Of a stretch of 64,000 bases of DNA, positions 21,353 to 32,077 are shown piece after piece; within the stretch, counting starts at the first letter, position 1; each line of letters opens with the position of its first letter. Origin of the DNA: Molanna angustata (Eukaryota > Arthropoda > Insecta > Trichoptera > Molannidae). The position numbers and the translations under genes were made by a program. The notes under the pieces are model-generated. The model was not told the DNA's origin, made no database searches, and was given only the letters and a program-made list of their open reading frames with translations. The stretch covers positions 31,720,132-31,784,131 of the forward strand of contig OY754981.1 in assembly GCA_963576475.1 (NCBI GenBank), given 5' to 3'.

Positions 21353-22348
21353 TTAGTTGCAGTTGCAACACATGAGATCCAACTGTCGATAGTGATAGTA
21401 TGTACAGTTGAAGAATAAGTACCAAACTATAAACCCATAAATATAAATTATTTAATATTTTAAGATATTTGGTTTTCTATACAACACATGTACCTAGGTA
21501 TGTATGTCAAGATAGGATAGTATAGAGGTCAGTCCTTTGATCCTACCCAGAATATGAAAACAGCATGATGGTATGTATGTATGTTTGGAGATTAGTATCA
21601 AACTATTAAGTCTTCTTAGATTATTGTGTGTAGCTATTGCCATACAAATTGTATTAAGCAATGTCGTCACTAAATTCAATTTTTTATAAAAATTGTTAAA
21701 AACAAATTGAGATGTGCTAATACAATGTTTGTATTCTTTATATGAAATTAAATTATCTAGGTGGGGGGTTTCAGCTTTTTTCGATATTTAAAAAAAAATG
21801 GAAATATAGGCAGTAAAACTCATAAATTTATCATAAAAAAAATATTTTTCTTAATAAAAAACGTTTGAGAAACCCTGGAATTTTTAAATAAAAATTAATT
21901 TGAGATTTTGTATTTGTCTATGTTTATACCAATTTTCAGCATTCTAGCTTTTATGGTTTCTTAGATATATGGAAAAATAAAGTAAAAATTCAAAAGTTGA
22001 TAACCCCTGACTGAAACAAAAATTCACAATTCTGAGTACAAAAGTTTTGTAGGCCTATAACTGTTTATATATTCTGATAATTTGGGCTCTGTAAATTGAG
22101 CGGATCAAAAGTTATAAGGGGGGGGGACACACAGACACACACACACAAAACTCACATAAAATGTTCTACTCCGAATTCTGAGTAAATCTATGTATGGGAA
22201 CATATATGCTGCGAGGCCTCTAGTTGGTGTTATTAGCATGCAAAAAGTCCACTACACCATACAAAATTTTCCTTCGTACACGCATCTTGGCTTAATAATG
22301 TCGATTCATTAAGAGAATAGAATTCTCATGAACGAATCGACAGTTGGA
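21353..22348 (-). mobile_element. Helitron-like non-autonomous element, copy 1
   Basis: On the minus strand it starts A|TCCAACTGTCGATTCG (22348) and ends with hairpin GTTGCA-AC-TGCAAC then CTAA|T (21353). A TC start, a CTRR end and insertion between A and T are the terminal rules of Helitrons. The inverted copy of the first 13 bases (ATCGACAGTTGGA) lies about 20 bp before the 3-prime end. The interior matches 32638-33673 and the copies near 61463-63433, including a CA/GT microsatellite. It has no coding capacity. Confidence 0.65.
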
Positions 22349-22408
22349 TAAATAAATAATAAAATATACAGGGTGTTCCCAAAACTCAACGTTAAGATGA
22401 GTATAATA

Positions 22409-22799
22409 CCCTCTATTCAGTAACTATTGTAACTAAATTAGGAACGTTCTAAAATTGCAGATTTTAGATTTACGGTCTTATTTCAGCGTTATAAAATATC
22501 AACTTGGACTAAATGGGATTGGAACGTGCCTATTTTGGCCGGAACGTTCTTAAAAAAATGCTGAATCAGACGTATTATGAATAATTATGAAAATGATGAA
22601 ATTTTCATAATTTTCATAATTATTCAAAATACGTCTTATTGTGTATCTTTTTAAGAACGTTCCGGCCAATATAGGTACCTACATTCCTATTCCATTTAGT
22701 CCAAGTTGATATTTTATAACGCTGAAATAAGACCGTAAATCTAAAATCTTCAATTTTAGAACGTTCTTATTTTAGTTACAATAGTTACTGAATAGGGGG
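22409..22799. mobile_element. Palindromic MITE (CCCTATTCAGT family), copy 1
   Basis: Almost the entire 391 bp is an inverted repeat: the arms of about 180 bp meet around 22600, where TTTTCATAATTATTCA is mirrored. The ends are CCCTCTATTCAGTAACTATT and, inverted, CCCCCTATTCAGTAACTATT. TA flanks both sides (22407-22408 and 22800-22801). The second copy is at 41233-41619. It has no coding capacity and presumably relies on a Tc1/mariner-type transposase. Confidence 0.85.
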
Positions 22800-22979
22800 T
22801 AATGTGTAAGCTAGGTTATGACAGCTAGGTTGTATTGTATTGTATTGTGTATTGACTTTTTAGTTTCTTTTCTTTCTTTTTTATACTTGCATTTTTACTG
22901 TATTAATAAATAAATAAATAAAAATAAAAAATATATTTTATTTAGATTTAAAAAAAAATACAATTTCTTACATCTAGTA

Positions 22980-23600
22980 TTTTATTTATTTATTTATTTA
23001 TATATATAGAAATAAAATATAACAATTTACAATACTTATAATAGCACACACAAAAAATATTTTATTCATATTACCCCCCAAAAAGAGCTTATACTCGTGG
23101 TTTGGGGGGGGGGGGATTCCTATATAAACTAAAAATTAATCTTCATTATCATAATTCATCAAAAATCAATAATGTACACAATATCAAAGAAAAATAAAGA
23201 ACAGAAAAAAACATGCAATTAAAATACAGAACATAAAAAAACATGCAATTAAAATACATTAAATATTAAACAATTCCATTAAGAAGTTATAAAATAAAAA
23301 GAGACTTAACAGCATTTTTATAGCTTTCAAAATCAGTTGTATTTAATTTATATTTACCGGTCAGCTCATTAAACCATTTAACACCTTGGTATGTATAATG
23401 GAACTGGCCGGTAGTATAAACAAAAGGTTATGAAAAAGTATCTTAGTTTTTGCGACATAACACTTTTTAAATCGAATAAATCGACACTCAGGGTCACATT
23501 TTAAGTAGCTGTGACTAGAAATTTTCAAAATTTTCAGATTTGTTTTCTGTAACGTAATCCTGAATAATCCTGTTATTGTTTTCAATATGAGCCAATTTCA
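22980..23600 (-). pseudogene. LINE C-terminal relic and 3-prime tail
   Basis: The minus strand near 23420-23300 reads FHYTYQGVKWFNELTGKYKL, then FESYKNAVKSL. The WFNEL...F....K pattern is the common end of CR1/Jockey-type RT proteins. The plus-strand end at 22980-23000 is a TTTATTTATTTATTTA run, which is the element's A-rich tail in reverse. A G-run sits at 23104-23115. Most of the coding region is lost. Confidence 0.5.
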
Positions 23601-23778
23601 AATCAGCTGTTTAAACTTTATTCAGTACTAAAACTATATTCAAATACGGAGTAAAACAGATCAATCTGCCTAAACATATTTTATATTTACATTCTACAAT
23701 TAATATTTTCTTATAATCTGTAAACTGTTTTTTTATAACCCAGCTTACGCCCTAGCTTGAGTTTTGGAACATCCTGTA

Positions 23779-24590
23779 TATAAAGCAAAATTTAATCTAC
23801 CCAGAATATATATTGGATGAGACGTTATTTTGGATTAAAGTAAATTTGCATTTTATAAGATCTAATGAGGCGATGTAATGACTTTAGTTTAATATGAAAA
23901 GTAGCGTAATGAAGTAGAACATGCACTTTCTACTACTAGCACCAGAGCCGAGTCACGGATAAGACGATCGGATATAAAATCCAGAAGCAAAATTCAGAAA
24001 GCGCCAAGAGCAACAAATCTCACCAATAAATAAACTACCCATTTAAAAAAAGACATAAAGTGAACGACTCAATTTGAATACAAAATTCTTTTATTTTAAG
24101 ATAGACACACTGAAAAAATATTATGACAACCGAACTGGCTAAACCTTTGTTATCAATAATAAAGGTTTACCTATTTATGACAGTACTATTTGGCTATGTG
24201 TACAAAACATTTGGTTGCATAATTTTAACATGGAATTTTGTTACTATTAACTAAAAAAAATTTCAGTATAGCTTTGAATTTAAAATAGGTAACTATTATA
24301 TTTTTTCCAATAAACTGTTAAACGTAATATATTTTCAGGATGATCTCAAATTGATTCATGAATGTTACCATATTTTTGCTTCTTTGGGTTGGAATCACAG
24401 GAATTGTTTATTATTGTTATAATGACTAATGCTGTGAGATACCGATTTAGAATAGTGCTTCCACATAATTTTGGGGTGTCCCGTAAGAGATAGGTATAGG
24501 TAATCGAAAATACAAAAGGCAAAATTTGTTCAACAATGAGTAATATCTTCATAAGTAAGACGAGACTGGCGTAGCGCTTTTATAAGGTAA
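23779..24590. other. AT-rich DNA with a small dispersed repeat
   Basis: No gene is seen. 24465-24560 contains GTAATCGAAAATACAAAAGG followed by a TTCAACAATGA block similar to the duplicated unit at 34103-34300, so part of this segment is an old repeat copy. Confidence 0.4.
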
Positions 24591-24599
24591 TGCTCACCC

Positions 24600-25115
24600 G
24601 CACACCTGGTACCCTCTTCTTCTTCTTCAATGGCGCTACAGCCCATATCGAGCCTTGGCCTCCGTCAGTCTTCGCCTCCAGCTTCTTCCATCGTCTGCAA
24701 CAACTCTCCAACTGCCCGGCACTTACAGTAGTTCGGAAGCATCCCTTCCAACTTCGTCCTCCCATCGCAGCCGCAGTCTTCCAACCTTTCTTCTTCCACC
24801 TGGATGTCCACACAGAACTTTCTTTGGTGTTCGATGTGGTGGCATTCTCTGTACATGTCCGGCCCATCTCAATCTGCTCAATCTGACATGTACAGAGAGC
24901 CTGGGAGCCTTGTAGATAGCATACAGCTCGTTATTGTATCTAATCCTCCAGGCGTCACCATCAGGCACAGGTCCTAGAATTCTACGAAGCACTTGTCTCT
25001 CAAACGTGTCCAGCATTTCAGCAGATTTGGCTGTAAGTGTCCATGCTTCACATCCATATGTCACAACTGTTCTCATAATTGTTTTATACAGTGTGATTTT
25101 TGTTTTCCTAGCCTG
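24600..25115 (-). pseudogene. Non-LTR RT C-terminal relic with GAA tail
   Basis: The minus strand reads KITLYKTIMRTVVTYGCEAW, FERQVLRRILGPVPDG, WRIRYNNELYAIYKAP, LSRLRWAGHVQRMP and GRRKVGRLRLRWEDEVGRDA. A frameshift then leads to the end near a (GAA)n run at 24615-24630. This is the same C-terminal domain as 13740-14205 and better preserved. The 117-codon frame at 25076-24723 is the longest piece. The polymerase core is missing, so it is inactive. Confidence 0.8.
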
Positions 25116-25965
25116 GTAACCTCACGTTGTGGGATATGCCATCTTGATATGAATTATTGCTAATCGCTTTTCCAACTCCCAATCTAAAAAGGTTATCAAA
25201 AGTTTTGATGGTGTCAGGTTTCAATGTTTCTATAATTTCCTATAACAATTTGATTTTAAAACTTAAAGATTGGAGGAATGTCGCGCCGTTCCGAGTATTT
25301 GCTCAGTTCCAAAATTTTTCACCTCATGTCAGGTTCAGAATACTGAGCATAATATATCCTATGGAAATACACTAAAATTCTCCGTGTCAACATCCCGACG
25401 AGAACTATACAACATTGTTCGAGGGAATCCCTTTGGACCAATTCAAAGCTTTCAGAACTTTATTCATATTCAGTGAATGGCGAGCCTAATTTTTCCTTAT
25501 AATTAGTTATCTTTGAGATTTTAAGTTCAGTGTCTGCAGAGTTGTCCGGACTGTAGACGAAAGTTTACAAATTTTCTGGCAGACCCGTCGGACGACCTAC
25601 TCAGTGGAAAGAATAACCTTTTTATTTTTTCCTGACCATTGGGAATCAACTTAAATCTTCCTGGGTAGTCCCTGAATTGGATTATGACAGTCCACGAGTG
25701 ATCTTCTATTCACATTCGTCTATTGTTCTTTTTGCACTATGGTGCCGAGATTGCCAATCTAGAGGGCTCCATGATTTACTTTTCGTGTTATACATTTTTC
25801 TTGTCGCTCACTTAGCGTTCTGTGAAGGGAGCGTTAACAGTCCCCATATGCAGAGCGGGTGGTGGTGGGTAGCGAAAAAAAAAATATTCTTAAGATTCCC
25901 GTATTTTATTTTTTTACATACTGTTACATACTTCCTTTGTTTAGAGAAAGTATGAATCTCTCTCT
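25116..25965. other. Intergenic DNA without a recognised gene
   Basis: The small plus-strand frames (25157-25375, 25270-25476, 25677-25955) have no recognisable motif or codon signature. I see no promoter, RNA or repeat unit that can be supported. Confidence 0.4.
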
Positions 25966-25969
25966 TCCT

Positions 25970-26260
25970 TAGCTTGCATCCCACATGGTGGTGGGGTCCG
26001 CTCTTCTCACAGCGCTCCTCCACTTCGCCCTATACTGAGGATCGTCCTCAGAGACATCACATTCCTGCATGTCCTCAGCCACCAGGCCTTTCCATCGTTT
26101 TTTGGGACGCCCTCTGTATCTTTTGCCAGACACTCGATGGTCCAGTGCAGTGTTTCTTATATATTCTAGCGGTTTTCTAAGGATATGCCCGAACCACCTC
26201 AGCCTATTCTCCATCAGCTTATCGGATACATCGCGTACACCCAGACTACCTCTCATATAG
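25970..26260 (-). pseudogene. Non-LTR RT C-terminal relic
   Basis: The 95-codon frame reads VSDKLMENRLRWFGHILRKP, then RYRGRPKKRWKGLVAEDMQE and YRAKWRSAVRRADP. ENRLRWFGH and GRPKKRW are standard for the distal C-terminus of arthropod non-LTR reverse transcriptases. The end of the frame (WDAS) runs straight into flanking DNA. Only this domain remains. Confidence 0.75.
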
Positions 26261-26384
26261 TCATTTCGTATTTTATCTCTTCTCGTGCCAACTAAGCATC
26301 TTCAGTCAGTTTAATCAGTTTAATATATTGCATCTGGCTTATAACGCAAATGAGAAGCGTTTATATGAAGATGATGCCACATAA

Positions 26385-26475
26385 CAACTATGCTTAACGA
26401 GCTACACTGGCTGAGGTGTCCAGAGCGAGTGAACAACAGAGAGTGCATGATGGTCTTCAAGGTTCTGCTTTAAAT
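26385..26475 (+). pseudogene. L2/CR1-like LINE scrap
   Basis: The plus strand reads LNELHWLRCPERVNNRECMM followed by VFKVL, matching LHKLHWLKSPERIEFKTC and VFKAL in the minus-strand relic at 15577-16287. Only about 30 codons are left. Confidence 0.55.
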
Positions 26476-27010
26476 GTAGAGATTATCTTAATTATAGAAG
26501 TGGATGGTGGTGAGAGTAGCGAAACGTTCTTCGAGTTTTACAAGAAACCGTTATTAGTAGTTCCAATAAGCAGACCAAGTGGTGGTGGTGGAAGAACAAG
26601 TCCAAAAAAGATCAGTTCCGGCTCTGTGTGGTACTGTAAGTCAACGAACTATAGTATCAGGGGATATGTAGGAGGATAGTAGCAGGGAAGATGTAGGGAA
26701 GGGATGACTAGGAGAACATTGGATGAGAGGAGAGAATATGGTATTCCACGTTGCGGATGAATTAAGTACAGGATGGTGGGGAACTAATCAAATTTCTACA
26801 TGAAATAGGTATCTTGAGGGTAAACAAGCTTCTCAGTTGCACTTCCCCACCACGACTAATGCACAACAATACCAAAACGAACAATAGTTAACTGGAAATT
26901 TTTACCGCCAAAAACTTAATCCAACTTACTGTCTATTGGTTCAAGAGATTTTTTTTTCTCTTAACATAATATTGACATAGTTTAAGCCAAATTCCACGTC
27001 ATTTTATGGC

Positions 27011-29955
27011 CTGGGGGGCAAGTCTGGTCCAAACGGTGAAATCAAAACCCTGACGATTACGCATATCACGGATATAATTATTTATTTATTTATAAAAATC
27101 TTACAATTTATTGAGTACGATTAATATGGAATAATGTGTTTAACCTCACTAGGATAAACCTGTATCGAGGTTAAATAAATTCACATTTTTGACAGACATA
27201 AATGACACAAAAATAATACTATAAAAAACAACATGTCACTAATGTCGCCAGTTGGGTACCTAATTATAAACCACTTGCAACAATATTTTTTAAAGAATAT
27301 AAATGATAAATAATACAATAGCAAAAATATAATATGTAGGTTAACCATGAGTGTTGTAAATAATATAATATGTAGGTTAACCATGAGTGTTGTAAATAAT
27401 ATAATATGTAGGTTAACCATGAGTGTTGTAAATAATATAATATGTAGGTTAACCATGAGTGTTGTAAATAATATAATATGTAGGTTAACCATGAGTGTTG
27501 TAAATAATATAATATGTAGGTTAACCATGAGTGTTGTAAATAATATAATATGTAGGTTAACCATGAGTGTTGTAAATAATATAATATGTAGGTTAACCAT
27601 GAGTGTTGTAAATAATATAATATGTAGGTTAACCATGAGTGTTGTAAATAATATAATATGTAGGTTAACCATGAGTGTTGTAAATAATATAATATGTAGG
27701 TTAACCATGAGTGTTGTAAATAATATAATATGTAGGTTAACCATGAGTGTTGTAAATAATATAATATGTAGGTTAACCATGAGTGTTGTAAATAATATAA
27801 TATGTAGGTTAACCATGAGTGTTGTAAATAATATAATATGTAGGTTAACCATGAGTGTTGTAAATAATATAATATGTAGGTTAACCATGAGTGTTGTAAA
27901 TAATATAATATGTAGGTTAACCATGAGTGTTGTTAATAATATAATATGTAGGTTAACCATGAGTGTTGTTAATAATATAATATGTAGGTTAACCATGAGT
28001 GTTGTAAATAATATAATATGTAGGTTAACCATGAGTGTTGTAAATAATATAATATGTAGGTTAACCATGAGTGTTGTAAATAATATAATATGTAGGTTAA
28101 CCATGAGTGTTGTAAATAATATAATATGTAGGTTAACCATGAGTGTTGTAAATAATATAATATGTAGGTTAACCATGAGTGTTGTAAATAATATAATATG
28201 TAGGTTAACCATGAGTGTTGTTAATAATATAATATGTAGGTTAACCATGAGTGTTGTTAATAATATAATATGTAGGTTAACCATGAGTGTTGTTAATAAT
28301 ATAATATGTAGGTTAACCATGAGTGTTGTTAATAATATAATATGTAGGTTAACCATGAGTGTTGTTAATAATATAATATGTAGGTTAACCATGAGTGTTG
28401 TTAATAATATAATATGTAGGTTAACCATGAGTGTTGTAAATAATATAATATGTAGGTTAACCATGAGTGTTGTAAATAATATAATATGTAGGTTAACCAT
28501 GAGTGTTGTAAATAATATAATATGTAGGTTAACCATGAGTGTTGTAAATAATATAATATGTAGGTTAACCATGAGTGTTGTTAATAATATAATATGTAGG
28601 TTAACCATGAGTGTTGTTAATAATATAATATGTAGGTTAACCATGAGTGTTGTAAATAATATAATATGTAGGTTAACCATGAGTGTTGTAAATAATATAA
28701 TATGTAGGTTAACCATGAGTGTTGTAAATAATATAATATGTAGGTTAACCATGAGTGTTGTAAATAATATAATATGTAGGTTAACCATGAGTGTTGTAAA
28801 TAATATAATATGTAGGTTAACCATGAGTGTTGTAAATAATATAATATGTAGGTTAACCATGAGTGTTGTTAATAATATAATATGTAGGTTAACCATGAGT
28901 GTTGTTAATAATATAATATGTAGGTTAACCATGAGTGTTGTTAATAATATAATATGTAGGTTAACCATGAGTGTTGTTAATAATATAATATGTAGGTTAA
29001 CCATGAGTGTTGTTAATAATATAATATGTAGGTTAACCATGAGTGTTGTTAATAATATAATATGTAGGTTAACCATGAGTGTTGTAAATAATATAATATG
29101 TAGGTTAACCATGAGTGTTGTTAATAATATAATATGTAGGTTAACCATGAGTGTTGTTAATAATATAATATGTAGGTTAACCATGAGTGTTGTTAATAAT
29201 ATAATATGTAGGTTAACCATGAGTGTTGTAAATAATATAATATGTAGGTTAACCATGAGTGTTGTTAATAATATAATATGTAGGTTAACCATGAGTGTTG
29301 TTAATAATATAATATGTAGGTTAACCATGAGTGTTGTAAATAATATAATATGTAGGTTAACCATGAGTGTTGTTAATAATATAATATGTAGGTTAACCAT
29401 GAGTGTTGTAAATAATATAATATGTAGGTTAACCATGAGTGTTGTAAATAATATAATATGTAGGTTAACCATGAGTGTTGTTAATAATATAATATGTAGG
29501 TTAACCATGAGTGTTGTAAATAATATAATATGTAGGTTAACCATGAGTGTTGTTAATAATATAATATGTAGGTTAACCATGAGTGTTGTTAATAATATAA
29601 TATGTAGGTTAACCATGAGTGTTGTAAATAATATAATATGTAGGTTAACCATGAGTGTTGTAAATTAAAATTAAAAAAAAAACATATATTTCAAGTTAGG
29701 AAGGTTAACGATGAAAGACATCTTGACATTTTTTTTTTAATTTGAGAGAGGAATTGATTGATTTTAGATACTCGGGAAGAGTATTAAATATTAGTGGAGC
29801 CTGATAACAGTAACTTCGCTGTCCAAAAGAAGTTTTAGTAATATGGAGTTCTATAATATCTTTAGATGTCATAGAAATCCAATGATAATTATATCCATGA
29901 TATGGGTAATCACGAGGGTTTTGATTTCGCCGGTTGGACCAGTCTTACCCCCCAG
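27011..29955. mobile_element. Inverted-terminal element enclosing the 36-bp minisatellite
   Basis: The left end CTGGGGGGCAAGTCTGGTCC and the inverted right end CTGGGGGGTAAGACTGGTCC remain similar for about 70 bp (GAAATCAAAACCCT, ATTAC.CATATCA.GGATATA). Between them lie AT-rich flanks and the tandem array at 27328-29665. The right flank (29690-29890) resembles 21230-21330 and may be LINE-derived. No clear target duplication is visible. The alternative is that two independent insertions of one repeat family lie in opposite orientation on either side of the array. Confidence 0.5.
27328..29665. repeat. Minisatellite, 36-bp unit, about 65 copies
   Basis: The unit contains TGTAGGTTAACCATGAGTG, TTGT and A/T-AATAATATAATA. 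Copies are identical except for one A/T position (TGTAAATA or TGTTAATA). Because 36 is a multiple of three and the unit lacks stops in one frame on each strand, open frames of 773 (plus) and 823 (minus) codons span the array (repeats of MSVVNNIICRLT and MVNLHIIL-F/L-TTL). These are repeat artefacts, not evident proteins. The order of A- and T-type units shows an 18-unit (648-bp) higher-order duplication between about 27931 and 29047. Confidence 0.97.
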
Positions 29956-30259
29956 ATCTATATATTTAATGGTTTTTTAATCAATTTATTTATTTGGTGA
30001 GTAAACAAAACAATTACAAAAACAAAACATTAAATCACTTGGTAAAAAAATTGCAAAAAAAATGTCTTATATACATAATTGATAATGCTGGGTTACCTTG
30101 GCTAAAACGTTCGCTCATAATAAATTTAATCTTTGAAAAAGTAGTGTTTCTCAACTCTGTTATAACATATACTTAAATTTACTAATATTGTTTTGCTTAC
30201 GAACTACCATAGCTTACCTACTGATATATTTTTATTGATACCATCAAAGGATATCACAC

Positions 30260-30445
30260 AGCGCGAAGTTACCAACGGCAGGTGTGCGGCTGTGTATTGT
30301 CTTATAAAATGAAGCAAGACACGTGCGTGCATCCTCACACACCAGTCTCGTTTCATCTAAAAAGGTACAGCATTCAGAATTGGTGGTGAATTTCATTGCT
30401 GAACTATGTGACATGTTTTTGTTGCCAGTTGTATTTTAGATTACC
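30260..30445 (-). repeat. Dispersed repeat (TAGTTCAGCAATGA family)
   Basis: On the minus strand it reads CACATAGTTCAGCAATGAAA with CAACTGGCAACAAAAACATG upstream, the same block as the tandem unit at 34103-34300 on the plus strand and a weaker copy near 24465-24560. Its 5-prime neighbour contains CACACACCAGTCTCG. The class is unknown and no frame is conserved. Confidence 0.5.
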
Positions 30446-30495
30446 TAGCTCTTTATAAGTAAAACTTCAATATCATAATTAATGTATTGGGTATA

Positions 30496-30712
30496 ATAAT
30501 AATAATAATAATGAACACTTCCTTGCACCATTCGTATTTGGCGAGTTTATTGCCGTATGGCAATTTCTTCCAACTCACCAGTGTTTCCAGCGAAGCGAAG
30601 CAATAGATGCGTGGGAAATAAATTTAAATAAATTTCTCCTCTGCTGGGAATCGAACCCAGGACGCCCGCACAGAAACCGAACAGTTTACCAACTGTGCCA
30701 CGGCGGTCGGGT
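30496..30712 (-). mobile_element. tRNA-derived SINE sharing a LINE 3-prime tail
   Basis: On the minus strand the head reads GACCGCCGTGGCACAGTTGG: an A-box-like promoter (TGGCACAGTTGG, 30700-30689) and a B box GGTTCGATTCC (30657-30647) inside CTGGGTTCGATTCCCAG. The body follows, and the 3-prime end is GAGTTGGAAGAAATTGCC with an (ATT)n tail at 30512-30496. The last part is the tail of a LINE family also present at 9755, 20688, 31550 and 54744. RNA polymerase III would transcribe it and the LINE's RT would move it. A 5-prime-decayed relative lies at 34490-34605. Confidence 0.8.
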
Positions 30713-31231
30713 ATACGTATGTGTAAGTGTAAAGGGTGACGATATGTTGATTTATGTGTATTTGACATTTATCTAAGTTTTTAAATTAATATTTCCATGA
30801 TTTATTTATAATTTACATTGTTTTATTTTACAACAAGAGATTTGATAACAATAATAGAGATATTGTAAAATGTCACAAATTATTGATAAATATTATTTGA
30901 AAACCTAAATTAATTGTACTGATCTACATGAATCTTTATATTTCAAACATAATTGATGTATAGTAAATATTTTTTATATTGTCGGCGACGAAATAACGAT
31001 TGGCGATGAATCGTGTCGGCGAAAAATCTTTCCGTACAACAATGCCAGTCTGCTTGAAGTCAAGCTTATAAATATGTTTCAAAATAAAACTATGAACTCT
31101 ATTACACAGCAGAGAAACTGCATATAATTTACATTTAGTTATTTTACTGTGAAACTCGCTTAGAATTTATGTCTGACTTTTGTTTGTGCAGAATACATTG
31201 AAATATAAATTTATCCTTCGTAGAAAACAAA
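30713..31231. other. AT-rich DNA without a gene
   Basis: No gene, repeat or RNA is recognised. A GGCGACGAAATAACG/GGCGATGAATCG pair near 30984-31025 is the only GC-richer patch. Confidence 0.4.
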
Positions 31232-31365
31232 ATGTTTTATTTATATTATATCACCTATGTACCTACCAACAGATAGATATATTTATATTATATCACCTAT
31301 GTACCTACCAACAGATAGATATATTTATATTATATCACCTATGTACCTACCAACAGATAGATATA
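31232..31365. repeat. Tandem repeat, 42-bp unit, three copies
   Basis: The unit TTATATTATATCACC-TATGTACC-TACCAACAGATAGATATA occurs three times, almost perfectly. Its length makes the reading FILYHLCTYQQIDI repeat in the frame 31180-31374, which is not otherwise convincing as a gene. Confidence 0.9.
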
Positions 31366-31549
31366 TGCCTTTGAGGAACATTGTTGGATTTTTTATGTGA
31401 ATATTACAACTTATATTTATAAAAAAAACAGTTAAGGGTTGCAAGGATATGTATGACTGCTATAATGTTTATTGAAGTAATGGCTATGATTAGAGAATAT
31501 TGTGATTGTGTTCCTACAAATTTATTTATTTATTTAAAGCTTTTTGAGC

Positions 31550-31612
31550 ACATGTGCACAATGGCGGACTTATTGCCAAAAGGCAATATCTTCCAACCAA
31601 CCGTATTCATTT
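31550..31612 (-). repeat. LINE 3-prime end (GGAAGAAATTGCC-type tail)
   Basis: The minus strand carries GGTTGGAAGATATTGCC and AATAAGTCCGCC. An A-rich tail appears as TTTATTTATTTA near 31520-31536. Confidence 0.6.
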
Positions 31613-31858
31613 GGTGTAAAATATTGTATTTATGATATGTACCAACACTTATGACTACAACATATCGTCGTTGCATATCAAAAACGAGTCATGTGACAGC
31701 AGCAAAATTAGGAGAAAATTGAAAAAAATTCTAATTATTATATAATGCAAGTTATATAATGAGTTTTTTTTTATTTTTAATAAATAACTTTGAATATTTG
31801 TCATAAAAAATACTTTGATAATATTTACACATAATATATTTTTATCAGAACCAATTGT

Positions 31859-32077
31859 AAATAATTAATAAATTTGGAATGGTAAAATAAAACCAAAGTT
31901 TTCAGTTCTACTAATTTAAAAGTGTCACTTTGAAAATGGTCACTGGATGACCGAAACTAGTCAGTGTCATTAAATTAGTAGAACTGAAAACTTTGGTTTT
32001 ATTTTACCATTCCAAATTTATTTATTATTTGAAATGGAGTTCTACCAAGAATTGTCCGTAGAAAAGTTAAAAAAAAA
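31859..32077. mobile_element. Palindromic insertion with 12-bp target duplication, Penelope-like motif
   Basis: AGAACCAATTGT lies immediately before (31847-31858) and after (32078-32089) this segment. Two 51-bp arms (31868-31918 and 31971-32021) appear perfectly complementary. The loop between them holds the GGTCA...TGACCGAAACTAGTC motif typical of Penelope-like element ends. Penelope-like insertions are known for inverted terminal structures and variable-length duplications, which fits. No protein is encoded. Confidence 0.6.
31926..31966 (+). ncRNA. Decayed hammerhead-like motif at the apex of a palindrome
   Basis: The order is CACT (stem I), TTGAAAATG (degenerate core), GGTCA-CTGGA-TGACC (stem II), GAAAC, TAGTC and AGTG (stem I partner). 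The layout is the same as at 1124-1166, but the core lacks the CUGANGA consensus, so cleavage is unlikely. It marks a probable Penelope-like origin. Confidence 0.35.

Larger units (their letters stand above)
22369..23776. mobile_element. TA-flanked inverted-repeat element holding other insertions
   Basis: The ends are CAGGGTGTTCCCAAAACTCA and, inverted, CAGGATGTTCCAAAACTCAA, each next to TA (22367-22368 and 23777-23778). A TA duplication and this kind of end fit a Tc1/mariner-type or related cut-and-paste element. The inside is occupied by a palindromic MITE (22409-22799) and by LINE tail sequence, so no transposase remains. Confidence 0.6.

Noticed and set aside
27181..29652. 823-codon minus-strand and 773-codon plus-strand frames as repeat-protein genes
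   Set aside because: Both are produced by a 36-bp tandem repeat whose unit is a multiple of three and lacks stops. No promoter, splice or domain evidence supports a protein.
27328..29665. CRISPR array
   Set aside because: The units abut with no spacers of unique sequence, and the genome is eukaryotic. The same holds for the arrays at 4178, 36363 and 43722.
30647..30700. Functional tRNA gene
   Set aside because: A and B boxes are present, but the tRNA-like fold is imperfect, and the sequence continues into a SINE body and LINE tail.
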